Part shown: piece by piece, positions 16,801 to 25,900 of the stretch | Layout of the letters: each line of letters opens with the position of its first letter | Numbering within the stretch: position 1 is the stretch's first letter | From: Prevotella sp. E2-28 | GTDB taxonomy: Bacteria > Bacteroidota > Bacteroidia > Bacteroidales > Bacteroidaceae | Reading direction: 5' to 3' | Assembly: GCF_022024055.1 (NCBI RefSeq) | Contig: NZ_CP091788.1 | Coordinates: 1,984,001-2,048,000 of the forward strand | Length of the DNA: 64,000 nucleotides | The notes under the pieces: model-generated | Told to the model about the DNA's origin: nothing | Seen by the model: the letters and a program-made list of their open reading frames with translations, nothing else | Database searches by the model: none | Translations under genes and position numbers: made by a program

Positions 16801-17886
16801 TTAGTTCTTTAAGTCCTCCGCCACCCATAGTACCCATTCGTCGATGTTGTCTGTGAGTTGCTTGGGATATGGCAAGGTGATGCGAACATCGGGAGATATG
16901 CCTGTGAAGTCGACTGCGGTACCTTTCTCATAGCGCATGGAATAGGTCGTTGAGTATTGTACGACAAGCGGTTTGCGGGCAGACTCAAAGATTTGGCAGT
17001 TGCCCGTATCAATGCAGCCCATCGTATTGTCTCGACCGTAGATGGTTGTTCGGTGGCTAACCAATCTGGTGTTTAAGACTGATTGCTCGCCGGAACTGGC
17101 AACCATATTGTCGATGATGAGTGCCGCTTTCTTGGGGTATTTACTGATGGCATCGAACGTCATATGAGCACCGTCCGCTATTTTGACAACGTATTCGGGG
17201 GCATAGTCAATGTCTGTTGGATAGCCTAAGTCTTCCAGATCCTCTAATGTCCAGCCTGCCCGTTCAATAGACGCCCTGGTATAGCGGAATACGGAGCCGT
17301 CTCGCTTGCCATCGGGATAATCGTACAGCAATTCCAGCAAAGGCTCAAAGCTCTCGTCCTGTCCACCCATGTTCCCGCGGATGTCGATGATTAGATTGGG
17401 GCATCCCGAGGCTTTGTATTCCCGCACGAAATTCTCAGCCAATTCCTGCGTTCCGTTGCACGATGGGAAGCGGATGAGCCATGTGTCCTCGTTGATCTTG
17501 CATGACAACATCTTGGGGTCGTAAATCTCCATCAACTCATGGTAGTTGATGCGTTTCCTTGCATATTTAAAGTAATTTGCCGCGATTTCATTATTACCAT
17601 ATACGCCAAAATGGAAATCTCCAAACCATCCCATGTAGGCACAAACGGCATCCTGCCAAGTTCTTTTCTGCTTCTTGATGTCGTTGACGAGCGACTTCTT
17701 AAACGCCTTATACTCCTTGCGGTTGATATCGGTCACCTTGAACTTGAAGGCCGCGTAGTCCTTTTCGGCCACCTGCACAATGGAATCGAAGTCTGCCACC
17801 ATTGCCTTAATGCTGTCGGGCACAGCGGCAAAGGAAAATTGGGTGGCGAGGGTGAGGATTATGGATGAAAGGATGATTTTCTTCAT
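16801..17886 (-). CDS. Secreted S41 (C-terminal processing-type) peptidase
   Basis: About 361 residues from the ATG at 17884-17886, where a signal peptide starts (MKKIILSSIILTLATQFSFA). A longer frame to 17988 would translate the upstream hexanucleotide repeat and is unlikely. The S41 core is visible as LIIDIRGNMGGQDESF and, further on, ASSGEQSV with the likely catalytic Ser near residue 264. There is no obvious PDZ domain. It probably acts in the periplasm or on the surface, and its substrate is unknown. The 5' side abuts degraded sequence. Confidence 0.82.
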   Translation of the reverse strand: MKKIILSSIILTLATQFSFAAVPDSIKAMVADFDSIVQVAEKDYAAFKFKVTDINRKEYKAFKKSLVNDIKKQKRTWQDAVCAYMGWFGDFHFGVYGNNEIAANYFKYARKRINYHELMEIYDPKMLSCKINEDTWLIRFPSCNGTQELAENFVREYKASGCPNLIIDIRGNMGGQDESFEPLLELLYDYPDGKRDGSVFRYTRASIERAGWTLEDLEDLGYPTDIDYAPEYVVKIADGAHMTFDAISKYPKKAALIIDNMVASSGEQSVLNTRLVSHRTTIYGRDNTMGCIDTGNCQIFESARKPLVVQYSTTYSMRYEKGTAVDFTGISPDVRITLPYPKQLTDNIDEWVLWVAEDLKN

Positions 17887-17890
17887 GTCG

Positions 17891-17936
17891 TTTTCGTTCT
17901 TATTCTTGTTCTTGTTCTTATTCTTATTTATTTCTT
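17891..17936. repeat. Hexanucleotide repeat (TTCTTR)n next to the S41 peptidase start
   Basis: About six to seven units of TTCTTA/TTCTTG run just upstream of the peptidase ATG. Unit loss or gain would change leader or promoter spacing by 6 nt without shifting a frame. Confidence 0.6.
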
Positions 17937-18076
17937 CATAATTGCAACAGCCACTCCAACGCAGAAACAATATGGATGGTCTTTCCATCTATCTCAACAT
18001 CGCGTGTCTGTGTGAACGCAATAAGGGTTAGACGGTTGCAGGAGAGCGCATCGGAAGCCTTAATAAGTGATGAGGT
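17936..18076 (-). other. Open 46-codon stretch without a start codon
   Basis: Stop-to-stop on the minus strand, reading KASDALSCNRLTLIAF... to ...SALEWLLQL before the TGA at 17936-17938. It looks protein-like and lies 25 nt downstream of a -7 box at 18101-18108, but it has no ATG, GTG or TTG near its beginning. It may be a gene remnant. I do not recognise it. Confidence 0.3.
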
Positions 18077-18100
18077 TTATTGTGTAAGCATTTACGCCTG

Positions 18101-18108
18101 CAAAGATA
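18101..18108 (-). promoter_or_regulatory. -7 promoter box TATCTTTG, leftward
   Basis: TATCTTTG on the minus strand. Transcription would run through the open stretch and hexamer repeat into the S41 peptidase gene, giving a ~200-nt leader. No good -33 box. Confidence 0.4.
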
Positions 18109-18125
18109 CAAATAATTATTTAAAC

Positions 18126-18202
18126 TCCGATAAAATCGGAATTATTTTCATTTTATTCCGATAAAATGCATCAATTCTTTATGCTTATTACGATAAAATG
18201 CA
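18126..18202. promoter_or_regulatory. Cluster of palindromes built on CGATAAAAT
   Basis: Three related sites: the perfect dyad TCCGATAAAATCGGA at 18126-18140, the perfect dyad of CATTTTAT and ATAAAATG at 18149-18168, and a third ACGATAAAATGC at 18190-18201. They sit upstream of the leftward -7 box at 18101. They may be an operator left from the toxin-antitoxin locus whose antitoxin fragment lies next to them. Confidence 0.5.
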
Positions 18203-18214
18203 CTTTTTCAATCT

Positions 18215-18358
18215 TCATCTTTCCCAATTTTCGCTGCCTTGTGACCTCAAATGAGAAATGTACATGTCTATATTGGCATACACACCACGACGGACCTGGA
18301 TAAGCTCTCCTTGCTTGGCACTCTCCAGCATCTTATAGTAAGCTGTTCTCCCTTGCTT
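18215..18358 (-). pseudogene. Fragment of an AbiEi-type antitoxin (type IV toxin-antitoxin)
   Basis: Forty-seven codons on the minus strand between a TAA at 18359-18361 and the TGA at 18215-18217, with no proper start. The translation contains GRTAYYKMLESAKQGELIQV then RRGVYANID, which is how the N-terminal winged-helix domain of AbiEi-like antitoxins and transcriptional regulators reads. The rest of the antitoxin and any AbiEii nucleotidyltransferase toxin are absent, so this is a relic. The neighbouring CGATAAAAT palindromes may be its former operator. Confidence 0.5.
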
Positions 18359-18425
18359 TTAGCTGTATTATTGTAATTTAATAACATTGTAATATAAATC
18401 CTATCTTTTTTTCGGAAATAATCTG

Positions 18426-18433
18426 TAATTTTG
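18426..18433 (+). promoter_or_regulatory. -7 promoter box TAATTTTG for the two-component system
   Basis: TAATTTTG 22 nt upstream of the response regulator ATG. No TTTG -33 box is seen, which suits an activator-dependent promoter. Confidence 0.55.
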
Positions 18434-18455
18434 TGCCTTAAAATTCAGATGAATC

Positions 18456-19139
18456 ATGAAAATACTTGTTGTGGATGATGAGCAGGATATCTGTGAGATA
18501 CTGCAATATAACCTCGAGAATGAAGGTTTTGAGGTGGTTACTGCCTATTCAGCAGAGGAGGCACTGGAACTACCCCTACAAGATTATTCGCTTATTCTGC
18601 TAGATGTTATGATGGGAGAAATGTCGGGGTTCCAGATGGCGCGCAGACTAAAAAACGATCCCACTACGGCACGGATTCCTATTATCTTCATTACGGCACT
18701 CGACAGTGAGGACAATTTGGTAAAAGGATTAAATATTGGTGCTGACGACTATATTGCTAAGCCGCTGGGTATGAAAGAGGTTAAGGCCAGGGTTAAGGCT
18801 GTACTCAGACGTACTCAGTTGCAGCAAATGGTTCCGACTGCTGCAGAAAATACTGTTGCTTACGAAGGAATCATGGTTGATTTGAATGCCAAGACGGTGG
18901 TATGCGACGGGAAGGAACTGGAATTCACCAAACTGGAATTTGAACTGTTGTCTTTCTTCCTACAACATCCCAACACGGTGTTCTCTCGAGAAGACTTACT
19001 GAAGTATTGCTGGCCGCAGGATGTGCTGGTGCTCGACCGTACGGTAGATGTGAACATCACCAGATTACGTAAGAAGATTGGCCATTATGGTAAACAGATA
19101 AAAACACGTGTAGGCTATGGCTATTGCTTTGAAAAGTAA
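18456..19139 (+). CDS. OmpR/PhoB-type response regulator
   Basis: A 227-residue response regulator. The receiver domain has the acidic pocket DD at residues 7-8, phosphoacceptor Asp 50 in LILLDVMMGE, and the conserved Lys in DYIAKPLG. The C-terminal winged helix (GIMVDLNAKTVVCDGKELEFTKLEFELLSFFLQH, then DVLVLDRTVDVNITRLRKKIG) is of the OmpR/PhoB class. It overlaps the kinase gene by 23 nt. Because the next gene is a Na/Pi cotransporter with a Pho-box-like array, I infer a PhoB role in phosphate starvation, not proven by sequence alone. Confidence 0.9.
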   Translation: MKILVVDDEQDICEILQYNLENEGFEVVTAYSAEEALELPLQDYSLILLDVMMGEMSGFQMARRLKNDPTTARIPIIFITALDSEDNLVKGLNIGADDYIAKPLGMKEVKARVKAVLRRTQLQQMVPTAAENTVAYEGIMVDLNAKTVVCDGKELEFTKLEFELLSFFLQHPNTVFSREDLLKYCWPQDVLVLDRTVDVNITRLRKKIGHYGKQIKTRVGYGYCFEK

Positions 19140-20562
19140 ATCCTTTCAGCGTAATTTGCTGTTGAGCATCGGCGGTGTGTTCTTGCTCTTTGCTATTTGT
19201 TTTAGCGTATATCAGTATAAGCGCGAGAAGGAGTATAAGATTGATATTCTTCATTCGCGATTGCAGATGTACAACTACGAAATGGTGCAGACGGTTGGCA
19301 AGGATAGTATGAGCAGTAGCCGACGGTTTCGCGACTATGTCGTGCATCATCAGATGGAGGGACTGCGAGTGTCGGTGATCGACAAGGAAGGACGGGTCAT
19401 CTTTGACAGTTATGATACGGATGTGGAAGCATTGGGGAACCATCTGCAACGTACGGAGATTCAGCAGGCTTTGCGAGAAGGTAGTGGCTATGATATCAAA
19501 CGCATGTCGCAATCCACTCACGAAACCTACTTCTATTCTGCCACGCGTTTCGACGACGTGATTGTACGTGCTGCCGTACCATATTCTGCAGAGCTGACGC
19601 GCTCATTACAGGCAGACAATACCTATATTTATTATTCAGGCGTTCTCACCCTGTTGCTGGGCATCGTTCTCTACTATATCACGCATCGCATCAGCCGACA
19701 TATTGGTTATCTGCGAGAATTTGCCGTGAAGGCCGAGCAAGGTGAGAAACTGGACCACGAACTGGAGCGTCGGTTGCCGGACGACGAGCTGGGCGATATC
19801 AGTCATACAATCATCATGTTGTATTGGAAACTACGTCATTCGGAAGAAGAGAAGGTGCGCATCAAGCGCCAGCTTACCCAGAATGCCGCTCACGAGTTGA
19901 AGACGCCTGCAGCCAGCATACATGGCTACTTGGAGAGCATCATCGACAATCCGGATATGCCTGAAGACAAGAAGAAGCATTTCTTGGAGCGCTGCTTTGC
20001 CCAGAGTGAACGTATGAATAAACTACTGCTCGACATGAGTGCACTCACAAAACTGGACGAGATAGACGACGACCGCTCTGAGGCACGAGAGGCTTATCGC
20101 CCTGTGGATGTATTACAAATCATACAGAGTGCGCTGGACGATACGGCGCTGCAACTTCAGGAGAAGGGCATCGCTCCTTCGCTCCAACTGCCTCAGCATG
20201 TAGAGGTGCTGGGCGATCAGAGTTTGATATACAGCATCTTCCGCAACCTGATTGATAATGCTATTGCGTATGCCACAGGCGCTTCGCTTCTGAGCATCAC
20301 TTGTGCTGAGGTGGAGAAAGAGGGCCGCCATTTCTACGAGTTCATAGTTAGCGACAATGGTCAAGGCGTAGAAGCGCAACACCTTACCCATCTCTTTGAG
20401 CGTTTCTACCGTGTAGATAAAGGACGATCGCGCAAACTGGGTGGCACGGGTTTGGGACTGGCCATCGTAAAAAATGCAGTTGTCGCCCATGGTGGACAAG
20501 CAACTGCACTCTCCACGCCTGGCGGTGGACTCACTATCAGGTTTACCCTAGCACGTTTCTGA
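19117..20562 (+). CDS. Sensor histidine kinase (PhoR-like)
   Basis: A 481-residue inner-membrane kinase. A first transmembrane helix spans about residues 12-32 and a second about 170-190, enclosing a ~135-residue periplasmic sensor region. A HAMP-like linker follows. The H-box NAAHELKTPAASIHG has the phosphorylated His near residue 260. The N-box RNLIDNAIAYA is near 378 and the G boxes DNGQGV and GTGLGLAIV are near 420-450. It is translationally coupled to its regulator. A cytoplasmic PAS domain, common in PhoR, is not evident, so the phosphate assignment rests on context. Confidence 0.9.
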   Translation: MAIALKSKSFQRNLLLSIGGVFLLFAICFSVYQYKREKEYKIDILHSRLQMYNYEMVQTVGKDSMSSSRRFRDYVVHHQMEGLRVSVIDKEGRVIFDSYDTDVEALGNHLQRTEIQQALREGSGYDIKRMSQSTHETYFYSATRFDDVIVRAAVPYSAELTRSLQADNTYIYYSGVLTLLLGIVLYYITHRISRHIGYLREFAVKAEQGEKLDHELERRLPDDELGDISHTIIMLYWKLRHSEEEKVRIKRQLTQNAAHELKTPAASIHGYLESIIDNPDMPEDKKKHFLERCFAQSERMNKLLLDMSALTKLDEIDDDRSEAREAYRPVDVLQIIQSALDDTALQLQEKGIAPSLQLPQHVEVLGDQSLIYSIFRNLIDNAIAYATGASLLSITCAEVEKEGRHFYEFIVSDNGQGVEAQHLTHLFERFYRVDKGRSRKLGGTGLGLAIVKNAVVAHGGQATALSTPGGGLTIRFTLARF

Positions 20563-20593
20563 TTATCTTTCGGAACGACAACCGACTTCCCGG

Positions 20594-22303
20594 CTAGCCT
20601 TGTCCGTTGATAGGACCATCGCTAAAGTCATTGTTCAAGCCCTTACCAGCCTGCACCACGTTCATCACGTAGTCACCAAGTTTCTCGCACTCAGAGATGA
20701 AATCGACGTAGAACACGCCGAGCTGATAATCGTAAAGTCCAGCATTCACATCATGCAGATTCTGGTTTTTCAGCTGTGTGCGGTAGTTGTTGATTTCGTG
20801 CTCGATGTTGAGCGACACTTTGACACCATTTTTGGTGGTGGGTAGGTCTATGCGTTTAAGCATCTCAGTCAGAGCAGCATCTACCAGTTGCAGCATCGTC
20901 ATCATGTGCTGCATCTGATCGGCAGTAAAGCTCTCCTGACAATGCATACGATGGCGATTCAGCGTACGACCGAGGTTATAAACCGAGTCACCGATAGACT
21001 CCAGTTCCGAGATCTGGCGAAGCATCTTCTGTATCTGCGTTTTCGACGCATCCGACAGGCGTCCTTCGCTCACCTTGTTCAAATAGCTGGCAATCTCCAT
21101 CTCCATCGAGTCGGTGATGTTCTCGTATTTCTCGATACGAGCAAAGAGCTTATTAAACTCCATTTCGTCCTTCGTTTCAAGAAGCGTGGGCACAAAACCG
21201 GCCATGCGCTGGCAGCGCTCAGCGAAACTGTGAATCTCCTTCTGGGCCTCCATGATGCTGAGCTCGGCTGTAGAGAGCAGGCCACCACTGATGAAGCGCA
21301 GGCGATAGTCTTCGTCCTGGGCCTTCATAGGCAGCACACGACACACGAGCATCTCTATCTGCTTCACAAAACCGATGAGCAACAGGGTGTTGATGATGTT
21401 GAAGGCGGTGTGGAAGGCTGAGAGTTTAAAGAGGTCGTTGCCGCCTCCCAAACAGTTCTCTACTACCCAACTAACGGCATCGCAGGCGGGATAGAACACA
21501 ATGAGGAACGCCACCACACCAAACACGTTGAAGAACATGTGTGCCAGGGCAGCACGACGGGCTTGTGTGTTGGCTGTCAGCGAAGCCATAAACGCCGTGA
21601 TGGTGGTACCGATGTTTTGTCCCATAGCCAGTGCGGCTGCTTGTTCGAATCCGAAACCAGGGATGTTCATACCAAAAAGCATTAGGGTGATAGCCATCGT
21701 GGCGGCAGAAGCCTGTACAATCATCGTCACCAGAGCTCCTACGATAACGAAGAGGATAATGGTAAAGAACGAGTCTTGCGGCACGTGGGCCAGCATACCT
21801 GCCACCATATCGCCAATGTTCATCTCTGTGGCTGCATCTTGCAGAAATGAAAGTCCCATAAAGAGGAACGAGAAGCCAAAGATAAACTCACCAATGCTTT
21901 TGCGGTTACCCTTGCCGCTGAATATCAATGGCATACCGATAGCCAACAAAGGGATGGCAAAGGCAGCGATGTTTACCTTAAAACCAACAGCCGAGATAAT
22001 CCAGGCTGTAACCGTAGTACCGATGTTGGCACCCATGATGACGCCTATAGACTGTGCAAGCGTCATTAATCCGGCATTTACGAAGCTCACCACCATTACG
22101 GTAGTAGCACTTGACGACTGGATGAGAGCTGTTATCAGGATACCTGTCAGCACGCCCATCACACGATTCTTCGTCATAGCAGCCAATATGCTGCGCAGAC
22201 GATCGCCAGCAAACTTTTCAAGGCCCTCCGACATTGTCTTCATTCCGAAGAGGAACAATGCTAGCGAGCCCACAAGCGAGAAAATGTTGATAATCAATTC
22301 CAT
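20594..22303 (-). CDS. Na+/phosphate cotransporter with PhoU-like C-terminus
   Basis: A 569-residue NptA/YjbB-type Na/Pi cotransporter. About eight or nine hydrophobic segments form two inverted repeats with the QSSSATT motif (GILITALIQSSSATTVMVV) and its partner QASAATMAITL. GANIGTTVTAW and GQNIGTTITAF are the paired conserved loops. Residues ~350-569 form a helical PhoU-like domain. It is convergent with the kinase gene, with a 31-nt gap. Four TGTTAC repeats over its promoter suggest phosphate control. Confidence 0.92.
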   Translation of the reverse strand: MELIINIFSLVGSLALFLFGMKTMSEGLEKFAGDRLRSILAAMTKNRVMGVLTGILITALIQSSSATTVMVVSFVNAGLMTLAQSIGVIMGANIGTTVTAWIISAVGFKVNIAAFAIPLLAIGMPLIFSGKGNRKSIGEFIFGFSFLFMGLSFLQDAATEMNIGDMVAGMLAHVPQDSFFTIILFVIVGALVTMIVQASAATMAITLMLFGMNIPGFGFEQAAALAMGQNIGTTITAFMASLTANTQARRAALAHMFFNVFGVVAFLIVFYPACDAVSWVVENCLGGGNDLFKLSAFHTAFNIINTLLLIGFVKQIEMLVCRVLPMKAQDEDYRLRFISGGLLSTAELSIMEAQKEIHSFAERCQRMAGFVPTLLETKDEMEFNKLFARIEKYENITDSMEMEIASYLNKVSEGRLSDASKTQIQKMLRQISELESIGDSVYNLGRTLNRHRMHCQESFTADQMQHMMTMLQLVDAALTEMLKRIDLPTTKNGVKVSLNIEHEINNYRTQLKNQNLHDVNAGLYDYQLGVFYVDFISECEKLGDYVMNVVQAGKGLNNDFSDGPINGQG

Positions 22304-22329
22304 TTGTATCTTATCCTGTAATTCAGTTG

Positions 22330-22337
22330 CAAAGGTA
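22330..22337 (-). promoter_or_regulatory. -7 promoter box TACCTTTG for the Na/Pi cotransporter
   Basis: TACCTTTG on the minus strand, 26 nt upstream of the transporter ATG. The -33 zone falls inside the TGTTAC array. Confidence 0.65.
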
Positions 22338-22346
22338 TTGTAATAT

Positions 22347-22385
22347 TGTTACGTCATTGTTACGTTGATGTTACAATTCTGTTAC
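22347..22385. promoter_or_regulatory. Pho-box-like array: four TGTTAC repeats, 11-bp period
   Basis: TGTTAC occurs at 22347, 22358, 22369 and 22380, each exactly 11 bp apart. In the direction of the transporter gene they read GTAACA. Eleven-bp direct repeats are the hallmark of PhoB/PhoP boxes (E. coli TGTCA-type, Bacillus TTAACA-type). The array covers the -33 position of the promoter, as activator sites do. Confidence 0.7.
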
Positions 22386-22625
22386 AATATACTCTGTAAA
22401 TAGCTCACCCATCACGTCTTTCATTATTTCAAATACTTGATCACATGTTTCGCCTATCAAAAGTAGTCGGTCTTCGGGTATGTTTGGCCAGGCTGTTGTA
22501 ATGCTGTGCTGTTGCTCACGCTTTGAGAAGAATCTACCATTTATGGCATCAGGCGAGACAATAACCTTGGCTTGTGAGGGCAGATTTAACGTATTTCGCT
22601 CGATCTTAGGTCGCTTGCACGGCAA
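22371..22625 (-). pseudogene. Possible decayed gene of unknown function
   Basis: An 84-codon frame with only a TTG start reads plausibly as protein (for example TTAWPNIPEDRLLLIGETCD). A one-base shift near 22622-22632 would join it to a short upstream frame starting with ATG near 22654. Its 3' end runs into the Pho-box-like repeats. I do not recognise a family. It could also be chance. Confidence 0.3.
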
Positions 22626-22747
22626 GAACTTTCATAAACGTGTAGATAGGGGGCATTATGACAGACTGATGAGGCATAAGTACCTCAAAATGCGTCCTTT
22701 TAAGAAGATTTTCTTCCGAATTGGAACATAAATAGAATATTTTTTTG

Positions 22748-22755
22748 TATCTTTG
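22748..22755 (+). promoter_or_regulatory. -7 promoter box TATCTTTG upstream of the giant gene
   Basis: TATCTTTG with an expected start near 22763, giving a ~160-nt leader before the ATG at 22926. Confidence 0.55.
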
Positions 22756-22787
22756 CACCGAATCTTTAACTTAAATACGTATTTATT

Positions 22788-22877
22788 ATGGCACTACTAA
22801 TCTCAGAAACACCAGTACGGATTTTCTTGCAAACTTGCAAGGAGGCCCGATTGCTTTTTGCCCATACATATTTGTGA
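22788..22877 (+). CDS. Possible leader peptide (29 aa) before the giant gene
   Basis: ATG at 22788 to TGA at 22875-22877 encodes 29 residues (MALLISETPVRIF..., ending AHTYL). It is the first ORF of the leader transcript of the giant gene. It contains the self-complementary CTTGCAAACTTGCAAG. It may be a regulatory upstream ORF or a chance frame. Confidence 0.25.
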   Translation: MALLISETPVRIFLQTCKEARLLFAHTYL

Positions 22878-22925
22878 TCACCACTGCTGCTGATAATAAT
22901 AATAATAAACTAAACGACAATAAAT

Positions 22926-25900
22926 ATGAGAAAAAAGACTAAGAACAGGCACGGAGGCTTCGGGCTGCACGTGCTCCTCGCAGTGCTGATGATGCTCGTG
23001 CCCCAGGGGGCATGGGCTGACAGCAGCGGACTGGAGACGGCATTCATTGGCGACAAGAGTTACTACGTGCTGCGCTCGAATGCCGACTGGCTGAAGTTCC
23101 GCGACATGGTGGACGACAGCCAGGGCAAGGAGGTGAACGCCATCATGGATGCCGACTTCACAATTGAGAAGAGCATCGCCCTCACCAGTGGTGTCTATTA
23201 CAACGGCACTTTCAACGGCAACGGCCACACGCTGAACGTGAATATCAGCGGGGTAGGCCTCTCGGAGGTAGCACCGTTCAGCAAGGTCAAGGAGGCCACC
23301 TTCAGAGACCTGCGCGTGACGGGTAGCGTCAAAGGAGGGCAATGGACGGGAGGACTCATCGGAAGAGTCCTGTATGAGGGGCAGCCTAACGTCTATATCG
23401 AAAGGGTATGGGTGTCGGCAGATGTCACCTCTTCAGAGGCTCATTCCAGTGGTTTCATAGGACATGCCTCTAAATCCATCACCCATATCAATGACTGCCG
23501 CTACGATGGAAAAGTAAGCACTACCAACTATAAAAGCTGTTTCATATGGGCTGACGACGGTGACAAGCGGCGCTGGCACCGCCTCTATGAAAAAGCCACA
23601 TCGAATGATGACTCACATTTTGGATTCAGTTACGTGTATGTGGGTGGTTCCGTCTGGGGTCAAGCCTGGGGAGCCAACGGTAATGAAAATTGTTCCCTGT
23701 GCATTTCCTCCCACAACTGGAATGAAATGGCGAGCGGCTGTAAGAGCATCACCACCCAAAGCGACGTGGTGAAAAAGATGAATGGCGAGAAGGCCGGCTC
23801 GTGGCACCTCGTTCGTGGCGAAGCCGCCCCCGTCATGGAGATCTGGCCGTCGGCCGGCGACGTGAACTTCGAGACCTACGACATCGTGCCAGGCACGGAG
23901 GACGGCGAGAAGGGTATGCTGAAGATTCCCTTCTCGTGCGACCAGCCTGTGAAGTATATCGATGTCACCTATGTCAACGAGAACGGACAGACGAAGACGC
24001 TCAGCCGTATCAACTACGCCGACAACACCTACGCCGGATTCATCAAGGTGCCGGCCACCGAGCAGCACCATAATCTGACCATCACGGCCAGGCTGGCGGT
24101 GGGCACGGTGACCAAGATTGTCGACGACAAGCAGGACGCCGTACTACACAACCCGCGCAAGCTGTCAGCTAATATGTTGCGATTCAGCACTAACAGCCAG
24201 TTGGCCAATGCCGGTGCCGTGGAACTGACATGGGAGATTGACGCCCCCTCGTATAAGGATGCTATCAGCAGCGACCAGTTCAACGTGATGCGCTCGCTGA
24301 CCGGCAAGGACGACGACCTGGTGAGCATCGGCACTGTGTCCTTCGAGGAAGGCACCGCTACCTACACCTTCCGCGACGAGACGCTGATAAGCGCCCTCGC
24401 CGCCGAAAACATCAACGAGAGTACGGCAGTGCCGCAGGTGCGCTATGTCGTGACGCGGGCCGCCGCCCAGCAGCTGTGGGGCTTCAGCAACACCACTGCC
24501 AGGGCGGAGACGCAGTGCTCGCTGGCGCAGCTCCACCTGCTGCGCGTCAGCGACTACCAGACGGCGTGGGCCGACCAGACGGCGCGCACCGTCAAGGTGA
24601 CGTGGCAGTATGCCGACGAGGCCGCTGCCGTGTGGGACTCACGCGCCAAGATGAACATCGTGGTGTCGGCCACCAACCGCGAGGGCAACGGTACCGGCAC
24701 ATACCTTGTCCCGCTCACCGAGGCCGACATGCTGGCTCGCGAGAAGGTGATCACGTTAGACCGCTCGTGCGTAGATTATAAGATTACGTTCGACGTGAAG
24801 CGCGGCGAATCGGCCATACCCGTCGAGCCATCGACCTACTTTGAGATTCGCACGGCGGAAGACTGGACAGCTTTCTGTCAGAAGGTCAAGGATGCTGGCG
24901 GCAAGACTAACGTCAATGCCACGCTGCTGGCCGACATCGCTGTGGGCGAGATGGCAGGTATAGACAGCAGCAATCCCTTCAGAGGTGTCTTTGAGGGTAA
25001 TGGGCATACGCTGACAGTCAACGTATTGGGAAATCAGAGGTTTACCGGAATCTTCCGCTATGTGGGAAATGCGACCTTCCGCAACTTGAACATTGCGGGC
25101 ACAGTTCAGTCCAACAGTATGTATGCGACTGGCCTCGTGGCAGATATTATCGATCAATCCAGTGTTATCATTGAGAACTGCCGTTCGTCAGTCAATCTGG
25201 TCTGTACTGGCAGTGGCGAAATGACGATGAGCGGCTTCGTGGGACGTCTTCAAAATGCCAACCTAACCATTCGCAACTGTAGGTTCGACGGCAGTTTTAA
25301 GGGTGCCGACAGCGATGGCAATGCTGGCTTCGTTAGCTGGGAAGCCCCCAACAGTAATGTAATAGTTGAAAATTGTCTATTCGACCCCATTAGTATCGGC
25401 ACCAAGTTCGACTCTTGTGATACATGGGTACGTAAGGACGGTAAATCAAGTGCCGTGGTATCCGTCACCAATAGCTACTGCACCATCCAGTATGGCAATA
25501 GCAACAGCCAGTATACCAGTCCTTTCATCATCAGCTCTACTGCCGACTGGAACACCTTCTGCGACAAGGTGAAGGAGGCTGCAGGAAATTCTGACATAAA
25601 TGCCGTGTTGACAGCCGACATCACCGTCACACAAGCTGTCGGAGGGAGTGGTTACCGTTATCGTGGTACTTTCGATGGCAATGGCCACACCATCAACATG
25701 AATATCAACGTTGATAAAGAATTCTTTGGTCTGTTTGCCAATGCCAATGGCTACACGATCAAAAACCTTCGGCTGACAGGAAAAATCGTCACCAGCGCTG
25801 GTTGGATTGGTGGTCTGGTGGGAGATTCCTATAGTCTTAACAATGGTACCAACTATATACTTAACTGTAGAGTGTCGGCTTCTATAAAAGGTAATAGTAG

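Noticed and set aside
18371..18393. Possible Pho box before the response regulator (two TTGTAAT)
   Set aside because: The two copies are 16 bp apart, not 11 bp, and differ from the TGTTAC array at 22347-22385.
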